From NCBI RefSeq assembly GCF_028640845.1, contig NC_080540.1, positions 168,769,752-168,833,751 of the forward strand: 64,000 nucleotides of DNA. Reading direction: 5' to 3'. The notes below the pieces were generated by a model, which was not told the DNA's origin, ran no database searches, and was given only the letters and a program-made list of their open reading frames with translations. This document shows positions 10,490 through 22,422 of this stretch, piece after piece. Position numbers and translations under genes: made by a program. How positions within the stretch are numbered: the first letter of the stretch is position 1; every line of letters starts with the position of its first letter. Origin of the DNA: Ahaetulla prasina (lineage: Eukaryota > Chordata > Lepidosauria > Squamata > Colubridae).

Positions 10490-10735
10490 TGATATTGATT
10501 GTTTCCTGATTGCTTATTTGTAGCATTTGACTATTATTAAGTATTATTAAGTGTTAAATTTGTACCCTATGACTATCATTAAATGTTGTAAGTATTGTAC
10601 CTTGATGAAGGTATCTTTTCTTTTATGTACACTGAGAGCATATGCACCGACAAATTCCTTGTGTGTCCAATCACACTTGGCCAATAAAATTCTATTTTCC
10701 TTCTCCTTCTCCTTCTCCTCCTCCTTCTTGACTGG
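10490..10735 (+). mobile_element. L2-like LINE 3' tail with TTCTCC repeat
   Basis: Matches the 3' end of the LINE at 32916-33790: 'gtacactgagagcatatgcacc', 'cttgtgtgtccaatcacacttggccaataaaattctatt'. It ends in a (CTTCTC)n tract. Confidence 0.7.
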
Positions 10736-11410
10736 GACGCCTTACGCACGGTCACTAACGCCCTCGTCACTTCCCGCCTGGACTATTGCAATGCTCTCTA
10801 CATGGGGCTCCCCTTGAAGAGCACCCGGAGGCTCCAGTTAGTCCAGAATGCGGGTGATAGAGGGAGCATCGCGTTGCTCCTATATAACACCCATCCTGCG
10901 CGGTCTACACTGGCTACCGGTAGCCTTCCGGGTGCAATTCAAGGTTTTGGTTACCATCTTTAAAGCGCTCCATGGCTTAGGACCAGGATACCTTCGAGAC
11001 CGCCTTCTGCCCTGATTGCCTCCCAACGACCCGTGCGCTCCCACAGAGTGGGCCTCCTCAGGGTGCCGTCGACCAAACAATGTAGGTTCGCGACCCCCAG
11101 GGGGAGGGCCTTCTCTGTGGTAGCACCAGTCCTGTGGAACGAGCTTCCTCTGGGATTACGACAACTCCCCGACCTCCGGACCTTCAGATGTGAACTGAAG
11201 ACTTTATTATTTCAGCGCGCTGGACTAGCCTAAGAATAAAATGTTTTAGCTAAATTTTAATGGGTTTTTTACCGTTTTTAGTGATCTGGCTATGATAATA
11301 TTTAGTTTTAATTGGGTTTTTAATGCTTATTTATTATATTGTTTTTTAATATGCCTGTGAACCGCCCTGAGTCCTACGGGAGATGGTGCGGTATATAAGT
11401 ATGATTAATA
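10736..11410 (+). mobile_element. LINE fragment, reverse transcriptase C-terminal region
   Basis: Translating by eye gives a Jockey/L2-type C-terminal signature, SRLDYCNALYMGLP, then LQLVQNA and LHWLPVAFRVQFKV, broken by stops. The 3' end, 'gaaccgccctgagtcctacgggagatggtgcggtatataagt', is a typical LINE/SINE tail and is followed by a TTC-rich tract. The clade cannot be fixed without a search. Confidence 0.7.
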
Positions 11411-11417
11411 AAAAAAA

Positions 11418-11513
11418 AAATTCTCCTTCTCCTTCTCCTTCTTCTTCTTCCTCTTCCTCTTCCTCTCCTTCTCCTTCTCCTTCTCCTTCTCCTTCTTCTT
11501 CTTCTTTTTCTTC
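11418..11513. repeat. TTC/TTCTCC microsatellite
   Basis: A polypyrimidine tract of CTTCTC, TTC and CCTCTT units seeded at the tail of the preceding LINE. Confidence 0.9.
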
Positions 11514-12538
11514 TGCAAATTTGAAATTAGTGGCCTATGAGCTTCTGGAGTGTTTCAAATAGTTCCCCTTTTAGTTAGTTGTATCATTTTCAGTTGTCTG
11601 TCAAGAATTTGGGCATGCCAATGGAGAAAAGTTCTTTTTCTAGCCCTATCAACATTTCCATTGGTAAATGCTTCTTAATATACTGGCAAAATAGCAGCCT
11701 TAGACACCAAGACATTGGTTATGCTTCAAAACCACCCCTAGCATTCTTCCAAATTAAATAAAATAATAAACAAGAAAGAATGCCAAATGTTGAAAGATCT
11801 CAGCATTCTTGTGGGAGATTTCTAGATGAGAGTGAGAATTCACAATCACATAATTTGTTAGGCATTTTAAGAGATGGAGAGAGAGTTGCCTGCAACATGA
11901 AAAGATTGGAAACCCTGATCTAGCCTAAGGTATCAGCCTGTTCTCCATTGGTTAACTATTCTGTTTATTGGTAAATTTTATGCATATGAGTGAGTTGTTC
12001 TAGACTAATTGTCCTCAGTTACCAGTATATTGTTTTATCACCATCATCATCATAACTGCTTTTTCCTTTTTCTATGTTGGCCACCCAAACTCGCCATTTG
12101 CAAAGTGGTGGCTATATAAATCAATATAATAAATAAAGGCATGTTAAAAATGGGTTGCCTGATACCTGAAAAGGTTAGAAGATCCTTACCAAACCTAAGG
12201 ACAACAATTGTGTTGATTTTTCAGTCCTGTGCTTGCCACCCAGAGTCGTAATTTGTGAGATGGGCAGATCTCTCTCCCCCACTCTCTCCCTATCTATATA
12301 TATATAGAGAGAGAGAGAGGGAGGGAGAGAGAGAATAAATGAAATGGGGCTTTTCTACCATCTGTTTCTCTCTCAAAATATTACTTTGCTGTAAAAAGCT
12401 ACATTACATAATCAAGATGAACAGATAATGGGCATATGCATGTAAGTTGTCCCACTGTTCTACAATTTATATCAGTTATGTCCTATTCTGAGAATTTAAG
12501 GTGATAGGTCCTTAATAATGGGTTCTTTCTTCCATCAG
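11514..12538. other. Intron sequence, mostly unassigned
   Basis: AT-rich intron. It holds a decayed LINE/SINE-like tail near 12080-12135 ('ggtggctatataaatcaatataataaataaa') and a short TA/GA microsatellite at about 12294-12335. Nothing else was recognised. Confidence 0.5.
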
Positions 12539-12684
12539 GCATACACCAGTGTCACTAAGGCCCCATTGCAATTGCGTGAGAATCATGATCTTGCTAAGGT
12601 GATGAACCTCATTGTCTTTCATACTAAGATGCTAGACTCTGTGGAAGAGCTCATAGTGGAGACATCCGATCTCTCCTTCTTTTG
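12539..12684 (+). CDS. NCKAP1L: NCKAP1L exon, about residues 495-543
   Basis: After TTCCATCAG it encodes [12 protein letters not shown] and then [19 protein letters not shown] and VETSDLS. The KAPLxLxEN and [12 protein letters not shown] pattern matches HEM1 rather than NCKAP1. It ends TG (phase 2) before GTATGT; the next exon completes Cys. Confidence 0.94.
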
Positions 12685-13004
12685 GTATGTACGTAGGACA
12701 GCAGGAGGCAATGCTGACTGTGCAACAGATTTGGGATTGTGATGGGTTATGTAATCCAGTGGGTTTAATATATATATTTCAAGTTCAGTGTTATCTGATT
12801 TAATCTTGAAAGTTTATTTTGAGAAAGTTAGAGTTTTGAAAAAGAAGGCTGGGGCAGAATTTCTACAGTCTTTATGTGATAGAAATGAGATGCCAATTCA
12901 CAGCAATATTCTGATGACAGTGCACATTCTCACCCACCCATTGGTTCAAGGTGATGAGCAGGTCATATCTTACTGCACATGGGTGGGTGGGTATGTGCAC
13001 CTTC

Positions 13005-13225
13005 CAGTGAGTGTTGACTCCTAGCTACTGCCTGGACTGGTCTTTGCAGTTTTCATGGCAACATTTCAGAAGTGGTTTGGCCTTGTCTCCTTCTACAACC
13101 AGGTGAGAGGGATTGGCCCAAGGTCATCTAGCTGGCTTTGTGCCTCAGGTGAGATTAGAACTCACAGCCTCCTGGTTTCTAGCCTGATGCTTTAACTATT
13201 GCACCAAACTGGCTCTCTTACTGAA
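13005..13225 (-). mobile_element. tRNA-derived SINE, reverse
   Basis: Read on the minus strand, its head is GAGAGCCAGTTTGGTGCAAT with a B-box-like GAGTTCTAATCTCACC. It shares this head with the SINE at 36776 (+). Boundaries are approximate. Confidence 0.65.
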
Positions 13226-13263
13226 AGCTCCTTAAAACCGATTGTATGGAGATAATTGATAAT

Positions 13264-13658
13264 TGTCAGGGTTCCAAGTAACACCCCCAACGAAATCAAA
13301 CTCCGAGGCCCGAAGTTCCTCAAAGCTAACTTTTATTAGAGATGTCATATTGGCACATCTGGGAAATCCCAAATCTGAAAGCTTCCGGGTTTTCCTCACC
13401 CAAAACAAAGTTCAAGACCTTACCCACATCTTCCACATGTCCACCACAGCTCCAATCAGTTCTTCCTGAATGGAAGACATCCTCCAATTTCTTCTTTGCA
13501 CAGCTGCCGGACACCATGGCCTTAAACTTCTCTAGAGAAGTTTGTTATGGCTAAACCTACTTCACTCATGCAATTCCCTGCTCCCAACTTCCCACGGTAG
13601 GATTGTGGCAGGCCTGGGTCCTGAAGGCACAAAGGTACTATGGCTTCCAGGCATGACA
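13264..13658 (-). mobile_element. Solo LTR (TGTCA...TGACA family)
   Basis: Starts TGTCAGGGTTCCAAG and ends TTCCAGGCATGACA. It is about 395 bases and uninterrupted, so it gives the intact layout for the split copy at 8969-9877. The AATAAA-like signal (TTTTATTAG on +) shows reverse orientation. The flanks ATAAT and AAGGG do not match. Confidence 0.75.
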
Positions 13659-14237
13659 AAGGGTTTATAATTTTGCTGGACAACCTCTGAGTTTGATTAT
13701 GTTTGTAATCCGAGGAATCATTAGCAAAGCTACCAATGAGAGGATGTTGTTTGTAGCAGCAGTCCATCTATGCAGCTCCTTTTCTTCAGGAGTGATCTCC
13801 ATACCCGATTCATTTTTAAGCCTTTGACACTCTTCAATTCTTTAACAGTTAAGTAGGGATAGGGTTGTGTGTTTTGTTTTAGGTGTTATTCGTAACTTGT
13901 TAATATATTTTTGTTTTTATGCCAAACTACATGAATGCTTTGCGGGAGAGAAGTGGATAAACATTTTTTAAATAAAAAGTCAGGAAAGTACCATCTGTTG
14001 CTAATTGCCTTGATGGGCATTTTATTCAAATTACTCTTTAAAAAAAGACCTATTAAATAAAAATATAAAAAAGAGTGCTTTCTGGAGGCCATATCATTGG
14101 GAGCATTATCTTTTTTAGTAATTGTATACAGTATTCATCATACTATTCATTAGAAGGATGAATGAAAAAAAAACATGTGCCTAGAGGTTGCTTGCTTCCA
14201 TTTGTTTGAGCTTCTTCAGTTTCTATCTCTTTGACAG
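13659..14237. other. Intron sequence, unassigned
   Basis: AT-rich. No element that I recognise. Confidence 0.4.
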
Positions 14238-14370
14238 TTTCCACGTGCGCCATTTGGAGAAGTTATTTGCCTCCTCCTTAGAGGAACCATCCATGTTGCG
14301 TTATGTCATTATCTTCCCACTTCTGTGTGCTGATTTCAGTAATACGATCCATCCAATGTGCCCTGAGGAG
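14238..14370 (+). CDS. NCKAP1L: NCKAP1L exon, about residues 543-587
   Basis: Follows CTCTTTGACAG. The first T completes Cys, then [28 protein letters not shown] and a C-terminal MCPEE. It ends in phase 0 before [15 protein letters not shown] matches HEM1 (LEESAMLRY in human). Confidence 0.94.
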
Positions 14371-14994
14371 GTGTGTACATTTTTGACTCATGAGAAAAAG
14401 AAAGACAAACAACTGGATTGAGAGGTTCTTACCAGCCTACATAAGCTTGCTTTTTCTGCCATTTCTTATAATTTCTATCGGCCTGTCAGGTTTTAAAAAG
14501 TAATGTTCTGTACATATTGTATATTCAGTTTCATAACTAGAAAAAAAGTTTTCAATCCTGTCCACAATGCATATGCAAACCAGAAAGTTCAAGATATTTT
14601 ATCTTAACTATATATGTGAGTTAAGAAGCTATGCAAATGGAAATCTTTTGAAGAATATGTAGTATGGAGAAGTAAGATAGCAGTGGTGGTTAACCGTGGT
14701 TTTAACTGATAGTTGTTGTTGTTGGTCCTGTATTTTATTACATTAAGCATTAAATTCTTATAAATAGGCAAGATATGAAGGGCTTGATAAATACATACTT
14801 TTTAATTTTTGGAGATGAGCACATAATTTAAGATATGAACCTTATCATATATACTAGGAATCAAGCCCTATTGAGGATAATGAAACGTATTTTTTAATGA
14901 ACAAATGCTATTTTCACTTACCCAAAGAGTTGAACACAATCGTAATACACAAAGCCATGTAGTGAACTAAGGTGATTTTTGCTTCCTATTCCAG

Positions 14995-15114
14995 TATCCG
15001 CATCTGCAGACCTGTGCCCTGGCCTTATGCAACAACTTCTTGGAAGAGATTGCAAAGCAGACTTCGATCTGCATCCTGGATACTTGTGCTGAACACTGTA
15101 ATCTGAGCGAGCAA
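14995..15114 (+). CDS. NCKAP1L: NCKAP1L exon, about residues 588-627
   Basis: After TTCCTATTCCAG it reads [18 protein letters not shown] and CNLSEQ. YPHL directly after CPEE is the HEM1 pattern. It is Cys-rich (seven Cys in 40 residues). It ends in phase 0 at CAA before GTGAGT. Confidence 0.94.
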
Positions 15115-15567
15115 GTGAGTAACCCAGCTCCGTATGGGATGTTGAGGATCAGACGCCAGAGGTAAACCATATACAAGGACTCCAAGAAGGCATAATAATC
15201 TGCAAGATGAAAAAAGATTGAGCTGAGAAAGATGGAATTTTGGAATAATACTATAGATTATATAAATTCTGGTCCTTTAAAAATAAGATTAAAACAGATG
15301 TTTTTTGTAACTCACTAGACATCATGTATACTTCTCTGGTCACTTTCTGGTAGAACTGAGGAATAGAAATTATGAATGGTCTGGCTAGGCAAATGAATGG
15401 GGCTATGAAGGGCATGGGCTAGATTCTTAGTATAAAACAAAAAGAAGGCAGCTTGGGGAATGGGTTGGACACACTCCAATAAAGAAAAATAGTTGTAGCT
15501 CAGGGTTGAAATGAGGGGTTCTTGGTGCCCTCTGAGCTTGGTGGTTTTCTTGTGGACAAACTAGGTC

Positions 15568-15701
15568 AGGGGTCTCCAACCTTGGCAACTTTAAGACTTG
15601 TGGACTTCAACTCCCAGAATTCCTCAGCCAGCTTTGCTGGCTGAAGAATTCTGGGAGTTGAAGTCCACAAGTCTTAAAGTTGCCAAGGTTGGAGACCCCT
15701 G
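15568..15701. mobile_element. Palindromic hAT-type MITE
   Basis: Near-perfect inverted repeat from CAGGGGTCTCCAACC to GGTTGGAGACCCCTG around 'gccagctttgctggc'. The target sites AACTAGGT (15560-15567) and AAGTAGGT (15702-15709) match in 7 of 8. Confidence 0.92.
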
Positions 15702-15714
15702 AAGTAGGTAACAT

Positions 15715-15840
15715 CATCAGTATTAGTAATCATCAGTGATATTACCTAGTTTGGGTAATAAAATGTCTGCAAGAGAACAACCAAGCTTGGAGAGCACCAA
15801 GAACCCCTCACACATTTGACTGACAAAAGCACTTGGGTTC
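15715..15840 (+). mobile_element. Penelope-like terminal fragment (degenerate hairpin)
   Basis: 'tgatattacctagtttgggtaataaaatgtctgc' parallels the CTGAAGA-GTTACC/GGTAAC-AAAACG hairpin at 217-250, and 'gaacaaccaagcttggagagcaccaag' parallels the sequence after it. The CTGANGA box is damaged here. The stem ATTACC/GGTAAT is still paired. Confidence 0.6.
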
Positions 15841-15997
15841 TCCAGTTGGTCCAACTAAGCCTTAGATGTCTGCCTGGATTTACCTGAAGATTGATTCACC
15901 ATGTGGCTGGTTACACCAAAGCATTTGGGGGGGGGGATGGTTGATGGGACAAAGCAAATGATTAACACATAGCGGATTACCAAAGCTTCACATAGTC

Positions 15998-16119
15998 CAG
16001 GGGTCTGCAAACTTGGCTCTTTTAAGACTTGTGGACTTCAACTCACAGAGCTCCTCAGCTGAGGGACTCTGGGAGTTGAAGTCCACAAGTCTTAAAGGGA
16101 CCAAGGTTGGAGACCCCTG
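15998..16119. mobile_element. Palindromic hAT-type MITE
   Basis: CAGGGGTCTGCAAAC to TTGGAGACCCCTG with an exact eight-base target site, ACATAGTC, at 15990-15997 and 16120-16127. Confidence 0.93.
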
Positions 16120-16277
16120 ACATAGTCGACTGATAGCCATGGTTGCCTTGATTTTATTAATTGGTTTTCCACGCTGGTAGGAGAAAAGCTTCTTCTTGAA
16201 GGTGATTTCCCAGACCACCACAGCACACCACAATCATTCCATAGGCCCTAACCCTTTATCTTTGTCTTATCTCCCAG

Positions 16278-16417
16278 CTCTTACCCAAGCACTGTGCACC
16301 CACCATCAGCAAGGCCCGAACCAAGAGGGTTCAAAAAAAAACTTCCAAAAAGTTAGAGCCAGAAAGAGATAAACCTGGAGCAGAGAGTATTCGGAAAGAC
16401 CGCAGTCTGGTCACAAA
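16278..16417 (+). CDS. NCKAP1L: NCKAP1L exon, about residues 628-674
   Basis: After TTATCTCCCAG it encodes [13 protein letters not shown], then a lysine/arginine-rich linker ([10 protein letters not shown]), then ERDKPGAES and the start of the next conserved block. The basic linker with [10 protein letters not shown] is a family hallmark, variable in length between orthologues. It ends AA (phase 2) before GTAAGA; the next exon completes Asn. Confidence 0.94.
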
Positions 16418-17269
16418 GTAAGATTGTAACAGTCAAATTGTTTATATTTCTTAAACTGATTACCTATTAGATAACTTTGAATCCAATGGTTTTGTTATAA
16501 GAGAGCATATACCGGTAGATACCCTGAGATGTTAATTTAATCCTGAATATATCCTAATATATAACCCTGAATTAATATTATCATAATAAATATAGCTAAT
16601 ATAATCCTGAATATATCCTGAAAGGTTTTTCATGATGATGAAAATTCTGAAGATGGTCTAATGTTTTCAAGAAGATCGCATGTGCTAATTCAGAACTAAG
16701 TTTGTTCTCTTGGTCTATTACTTTGTTTGTAAGTATGTATAATCAGAATCAAAATAGGTATGATGAAGGAGATATACCGTACTTCTTCATGGGAAGGGAG
16801 GGGGGCTGTATATTTTTATGCTTTGAAGGGTGGGATACGAGACATTTTATAATGTATAGAAGAGATTGGATATGGCTTTCCTAATGAAATGGAACTATAA
16901 TTGGGGATGCAAAAAGCCCTGAATCAGGCTCTGAGGACTTCAGCTTCATTCGTACAAAAGAGCACAAGGAATACAAAAAGCAACACAGATGGAAAGGTGT
17001 GTACAGTAGAGATGTCAACATCCAAGATACATAAAAGATATTTCCTATTTACAAGAACTCCTAATACTGTAAGATGAAGGTAGATCAGCATTCCAGTTAT
17101 TTATCAAGTCAGAAGGCTAAAAGAATTAACGGAATAGCTAAAGAAATAAGGCAGGCAACAGAAAAAGTGTTAGTCTAAGTTGTAACCAAGTTGTGCCAGC
17201 AAATCTGAACAATGACACAATGCCGATCAGATTGGAAGAGATCAATCGATATTGGTACCCTAACCCTAT
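16418..17269. other. Intron sequence, mostly unassigned
   Basis: AT-rich. The part after about 16905 may be the decayed 5' side of the RTE/Bov-B relic that follows ('cagcttcattcgtacaaaagagcac'). Confidence 0.4.
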
Positions 17270-18535
17270 GCCCCCCCCAAAAAAAAAAGAGAGAAAGAGA
17301 TTTTACAGAGCAGACTGTAGCACCTTGTTTTTAATTTCACATGCTAGCAAAAATAACGCTTAGGATCTTCCAGAGCAGATTAGCGCTCTACATGCCAGAT
17401 GTTCAAACTGGCTTTAGAAAAGGCTGAGCAATAAGAATGTTATTGCCAACACACGTCGGATAATTAAGTAAGCCAAAGAATATATATTTAAAAAGTCAGC
17501 ATCTGCTTCACTGACTATCAAAAGCTTTTGATTGTGTTGATCGTGTCAAGCTGTGCAATGTACTTAGAAGAATGGGAAGCCCACATTTCTCCTATGAAAC
17601 CTATATAAAGATCAGGAAGCCATAGTACAGACAAAACTTGGCAAAACAGATTGGCTCTACGTTGAGAAAGCTGTGAGGCAAGGCTGTATATTCTTCCCTT
17701 ATTTATTCATCCTGAATATTTATTAAAGGAAGCTGGACTGGAAAAAGAGTAGTGCGTTTTAAAATTGGAGGAAGATCAATAACTTGCATTTTGCTGATGG
17801 CACTGCCCTGATAGCTTAAAATACAAAGGAACTGCAAGTTCAAGTAATAAAAATAATAGAAAAGTAGTAAAAATCTAGATGCACAGTGAAAAACATGGGC
17901 CAGAAATTAAAGATAAATACCACCAAACTAAGGACAACAGTAGGATACCAGCCATAGAACTGATAATGAAGACATCGAAGTGGTAGATAGCTTCAGCCTT
18001 TTAGGCTCAACCATCCTAAGGGAACAAGCAGTCAAGAAATACATCACGGATTAGTACTTGGTAGGGGAGCCATGAAGATCTTGGAAAAGATATTCATTCT
18101 TGGAAAAGATAGTCAGATGCAAGAGGTCTACATACCTCGAAAGATCAGAATAGTGCAAGTCATGTAACTCGGTGACACTCTATAGATGTGAAAGCTGGAT
18201 TTTGAAGAAGCAGGATGGAAAGAATATCAGCCACTTTGGAACTTTGCCATTGGAGAAGAAGTCTCCTGAGAGTAGCATGGACAACCAAGAAAACCACATG
18301 ATGGATCATTAAACAGATCAACTCAGAGTTTGAATGATCCTACTTCAGATACCTTATGACAGACCTAGCTCTCTGGAAAAGGGCCTATAGTTAGGAAAAG
18401 TAGAACGGAAGGGAGGTAAGAGGATGACCAGCGGCAAATTGGATAAACTCAGTTACATTGGCTAATGGGTGTATGTTGCAAGACCTGACTTGGTGGCATG
18501 TAATCACTCAATCATCACAAGGGAAAGGAAACTTT
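17270..18535 (+). mobile_element. Old Bov-B/RTE LINE relic
   Basis: A decayed reverse transcriptase can be read in shifting frames: VQTGFRKG (17402), AFDCVDRVKL (about 17524), AVRQGC (about 17670) and FADGTALIA in place of the YADD/FADD box (about 17792). This order is that of RTE-clade LINEs. Many frameshifts and stops. It is much older than the Bov-B fragment at 37867. Confidence 0.75.
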
Positions 18536-19098
18536 TCTTCCTAAAATATAAAAAAGTAGCAAAATTATCAGAGAGAAAAAAAATATAACAATTGCTTGTG
18601 TGGCACTTTTTGACAACTGCTTAAAACAGCGGCACCTTTGTGTGGATCACATAGCTGTCCTCTGCAGCTGCAGGTAGCACAGTCCCAATCCAATGCAAGA
18701 CGCATTTGCAGTTTATGAATTGCTGATGTGCTACAGGTGTGCCTGCAGAGGTTCTGAAGCATTTTCTCTCTCTCTTTGAACCTGAAACTGTGCACAGATA
18801 TTCTGTTTATATGTGCCAGCTACCCAGGATACATAGTATGATTAAAAATACATAAAATATCTTGTGAAAGCATCTAGGAGCAGCAGGCAGTGGAAGAAGA
18901 AATAAAGATCGTAACTAATATTCCCAAAGTGTATTGGACTCAAAGTGGTGTTTTCTAGAGTTGAGTTAACCCAAACTTTCCCCAGATCATTACTTTCTTT
19001 TCTCTGCCCTTCCCTGTTTCTTGCCAGGAATGTTTTGGGAAATGCCTTCTATATTATAAAAACTCTGATCCATTCTGTATCTTTTTTTCTTTTCCCAG
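18536..19098. other. Intron sequence, unassigned
   Basis: Ends in the pyrimidine-rich acceptor CTTTTTTTCTTTTCCCAG. No other feature seen. Confidence 0.4.
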
Positions 19099-19230
19099 TC
19101 TAGATAAGTTGTACCTGACCCTGTCTGAGCTTTGCTGGAGCATAAACCAAGCAGACAGCATTGTTGTCTTTGAGCATATAGTAACTCCAGTGGAGTATCT
19201 CAGTAGCCAGTTGGAGATCCGGCTCAGCAG
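19099..19230 (+). CDS. NCKAP1L: NCKAP1L exon, about residues 674-718
   Basis: The first base completes Asn, then LDKLYLTLSELCWSIN and FEHIVTPVEYLSSQLEIRL. The pattern VFEHxxxPxEYLSSxLExRL is conserved in HEM1. It ends AG (phase 2) before GTACAG; the following exon completes Arg. Confidence 0.94.
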
Positions 19231-20089
19231 GTACAGGAAGTAGTGGGATATTGTTGCCACGTGGGCAGGGTGATTGTTCTAGAAATGAGCCACCATAGTG
19301 GAGGTGTCAGCTATACCTTTGGCATGTTATTTTTGAAGAATGGAAAAGATGTGTGTGTGTGTGTGTATGTTTGTGTGTGTAATCCCATTCCTGTATTTCT
19401 CTCAATTCAGTGAATTGGACATGATCTGCCTCCCTTCAATCTTACTAACTCTCCTATGCATTTAATTCTTGCCATGCCTATGAATTGAATGGCTGGATTT
19501 GTTAGGGTGCCCAGATCTGGATTGCAAAAATCCATTGGTTTGCACGTTGTGTTAAGCCCTAATGTGGTGTGTTTGTTTCAAATCCTTTTAAAGATTCTGT
19601 GAGAGACCTAGGGCAAATTAACAATGAAAACAAGGTAAATGTTTTACAATATTTCTTTTGTCAGCAGTCAAGTGTACTGGAGCATGTAGAGAGACCTGAT
19701 ACTGAATTCTTCAGATGATACCTTAACTGAATACAGTGTAAAATACTGTTCATGCAATCATTTAGATACTAGTGCGTTGTTTAGTAGGGAGCCCGCCATA
19801 TATGGGTCAGGTGTTCTCACTGCTTGCTAAAAGGTCCTGAACCTAGTTAATTATGGTTTAAATCAATGGTTAAATCAGTGGCTTAGAATGTTGTGCGCTT
19901 CTTTAACTACTGTATACAATATTGCCTTCTTAGAAAACTTTTTTAAACTACCTGTTTAACAAAGCTTATTTTAGTTTGTGGAACAATGCTAGACCTTCTC
20001 TTTTTGGTCCTGCACTGATAAATTCCTTAATGGTTTTCCAGCAGAGGCTGGCAGCTGGTTTTGACCATCAACCCAGAGAAGAGAGCTTT
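19231..20089. other. Intron sequence with a short TG microsatellite
   Basis: Contains a (TG)n tract at about 19351-19380. Otherwise unassigned. Confidence 0.5.
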
Positions 20090-20097
20090 TGCTATAC

Positions 20098-20432
20098 CAG
20101 GGGTGTCAAACTCGATTGCATTGAGGGCTGCATCGGGGCTGTGCTTGACCTCAGGGGGCTGGGGTGCCGTGGCCAGGGTGATCATGGCCAGCTCGATGTC
20201 ACTCATGTGGGGGTGCCTGTGGTGGCCTGAGTGCTCTGGCAGCGTAAATGGATTGCCAAGCTCCATTTTCGGCTGCAACAGCCCCCTGTAACCCTCTACC
20301 AGCAAAAACAGAGCTCGGGAGGGCCACGCGCAGGCCTCGTGAGCTTCGTTTTTGCTGGCAGAGGCCCTGCGGGCCAGATCTAAGCACCCGCGAGCCAGAT
20401 CCAGTCCTTGGGTCTTGAGTTTGACACCCCTG
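20098..20432. mobile_element. hAT-type MITE (CAGGGGTGTCAAACTC family)
   Basis: 335 bases with ends CAGGGGTGTCAAACTC and GAGTTTGACACCCCTG. The target sites TGCTATAC (20090-20097) and TGCTATAT (20433-20440) match in 7 of 8. The interior is GC-rich, unlike the AT-rich intron around it. A related element is at 27536-27734. Confidence 0.92.
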
Positions 20433-20440
20433 TGCTATAT

Positions 20441-21311
20441 CATCTAATCCAGATGATGTTTCTGCCTGGAACTTCAGACTGGCTTTTGCCTCCTCCTGTA
20501 GCTCTTTAAAGAGTAGAGCTGCATCTGCTTTACCATCTGTTAGATCACTCTATTCTTAACCAGAAATATATAGTGGGAAACAGTTGTTTTGTTTTGACAC
20601 CAAGCTTTTTTATTTAGATAATTATTTTGAATTGCTTTTGTTTTAGATACTACAAATAACAGCATATTGTATTATTATGCTTTCATTTTGTCTTGCTTTG
20701 AGGTGAGCCCCTTCAGTTTGAATTAAAGAGTATTGGTAGACACAACAGACAACAATAAAATGCCACTTTGAAGCTTATGTGAACCCAGTTAATAAAAATG
20801 ACCTGCAAGTGTTTCAGTCCCGGAACTGAACTTGCTAGATCATGAAAATGCACTAAATATCTGATCATCGTGAAGAGGAGCTAAGCTAACTTGTGCAGGG
20901 CAGTCGGTAATGCAATGGAGACAAACCAGGGCCCCATAAGCCACAGCATCCATACCTTATTATTATTCCTTACATATGGCTTGTTCAGCCAGATTATTTA
21001 AGTCTCTTTTGGTAGCTAACATTTAAAACTGCTGATATTTTTTTCTTGCTGTTACCCTACCCCTCTCTCCATAAGCAAATGTCTAATCTAGTACAAATGT
21101 ACTATCAGGCCTGGCTTGTGTTCCTTGGGCCCATTTCTTTGCTCTTTGCTGAGGTATTCTAAGCTACCTAACAGAAGATAAGGGCCTAAAAAGAGGTAGC
21201 TGTGCCAGTTGGCTTGGGACTCCAGTGAGGGATCAGCGCAATGGAGATGTTTGATTGAGTAATAATAGATCCCACCTCCCTCCCCCTCACTCCGTCCCCA
21301 CACTCTCCCGT
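20441..21311. other. Intron sequence, unassigned
   Basis: No gene or element recognised. Confidence 0.4.
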
Positions 21312-21518
21312 GTGTTTTTGGTTTTAATGTTTATTTTTAACTTTTATGTTTTGGATTTTATGTATCTGTAAGCCGCCCAGAGTTACTCTACAGTAAGATG
21401 GGTGGCCAATAAATTTTATAAATAAAATAAAATAAAAAATAAATAAAATAAAATAAAAAATAAATAAATAAAAAATAAATAAATAAAATAAAACATAAAT
21501 AGATAAAATAAAAAATAT
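21312..21518 (+). mobile_element. LINE/SINE 3' tail with AAATA repeat
   Basis: 'gtaagccgcccagagttactctacagtaagatgggtggccaataaat' is a retroposon 3' end, followed by an imperfect (AAATA)n / (AAAT)n array at about 21416-21518. The parent element is not identified. Confidence 0.7.
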
Positions 21519-21612
21519 TGTACTGCAGATTAGTGACTTGAGGGTTGCAAACTGATACATGTACGTGTGTTTTTTTTGCTGTTTGTCCTTTTTTTCCTGG
21601 CCTTGCCCATAG

Positions 21613-21831
21613 GTCTTTGGCACGACTGGTAAAACCGAACCCAAGTTCTCCAGAGATAGCGCGTCCCACAGAAGTATTAGCAGGCGTGCAGGCCTATGCT
21701 ACTTTCCTGGTGTCCCTGATGCATCGTGTAGGAGTGGATACTTCGCGCCTCCTCCGTGGGGTGCTCCTGCAGCACACCCAGCCGCTGGATGCAAGCGGAG
21801 AGCAGACCATCACCACACTCTATACCAACTG
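21613..21831 (+). CDS. NCKAP1L: NCKAP1L exon, about residues 718-791
   Basis: The largest exon in the window (219 bases), after CCTTGCCCATAG. It encodes RPTEVLAGVQAY, VDTSRLLRGVLLQHTQPLD and GEQTITTLYTNW. LLAGVxAY and SxGEQTITTLYTNW are HEM1-like. It ends TG (phase 2) before GTATGT; the next exon completes Trp. Confidence 0.95.
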
Positions 21832-22269
21832 GTATGTGGTCGGGGCATAATGGTAACGTGTGGGGAGAAAATATTGCTGTACAACTGTAGGAGTCTGGGC
21901 ATAATTTGTCCCAAGGTCACTACGGTCAGTTTTACTATCTCCTTGAAATTCCAAAAGTCAGCCCTGAAATATCTGAGATATTCATTAAAAGATTCTTCTC
22001 GAGACTAGATACTACATTGAGGATTGTCTATGTGGAAAATAAGACACTATTTTCAGGTATGGATGAGCTGTTCCTTCTTTCCATTAGTACTGTCTTATAG
22101 AAAGGATATTATGGTTGTGAGGCAAAGCCTTCTTAGGAAAACTTTCTTGCTAGTAAGGTTTCCTGGCTCTGTCATTTCCTCTTTCCACATAGCTGCCCTG
22201 CAACACGTTTAAGAAAGTTGTACTTAGTTGTTCTTAGATAGAATAGATTTTCTTGGCATTTCTTCCCAG

Positions 22270-22400
22270 GTATCTGGAGTCACTTCTACGCCAGGCAAGC
22301 ATGGGATCCATTGTCCTTTCGCCTTTAATGCAAGCCTTTGTCAGTGTTCCCAAAGAAGGGGAACAGATCTTCAGTGCTGAAGAATTTTCTGATGTCCTAG
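22270..22400 (+). CDS. NCKAP1L: NCKAP1L exon, about residues 791-834
   Basis: After TTCTTCCCAG it reads [35 protein letters not shown] and AEEFSDVL. Human HEM1 has EFSDIS here, so the Ile-Ser to Val-Leu change just before the junction is a local substitution. It ends with a G (phase 1) before GTAGGT. Confidence 0.95.
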
Positions 22401-22422
22401 GTAGGTGTCAAAATGCCTAGAC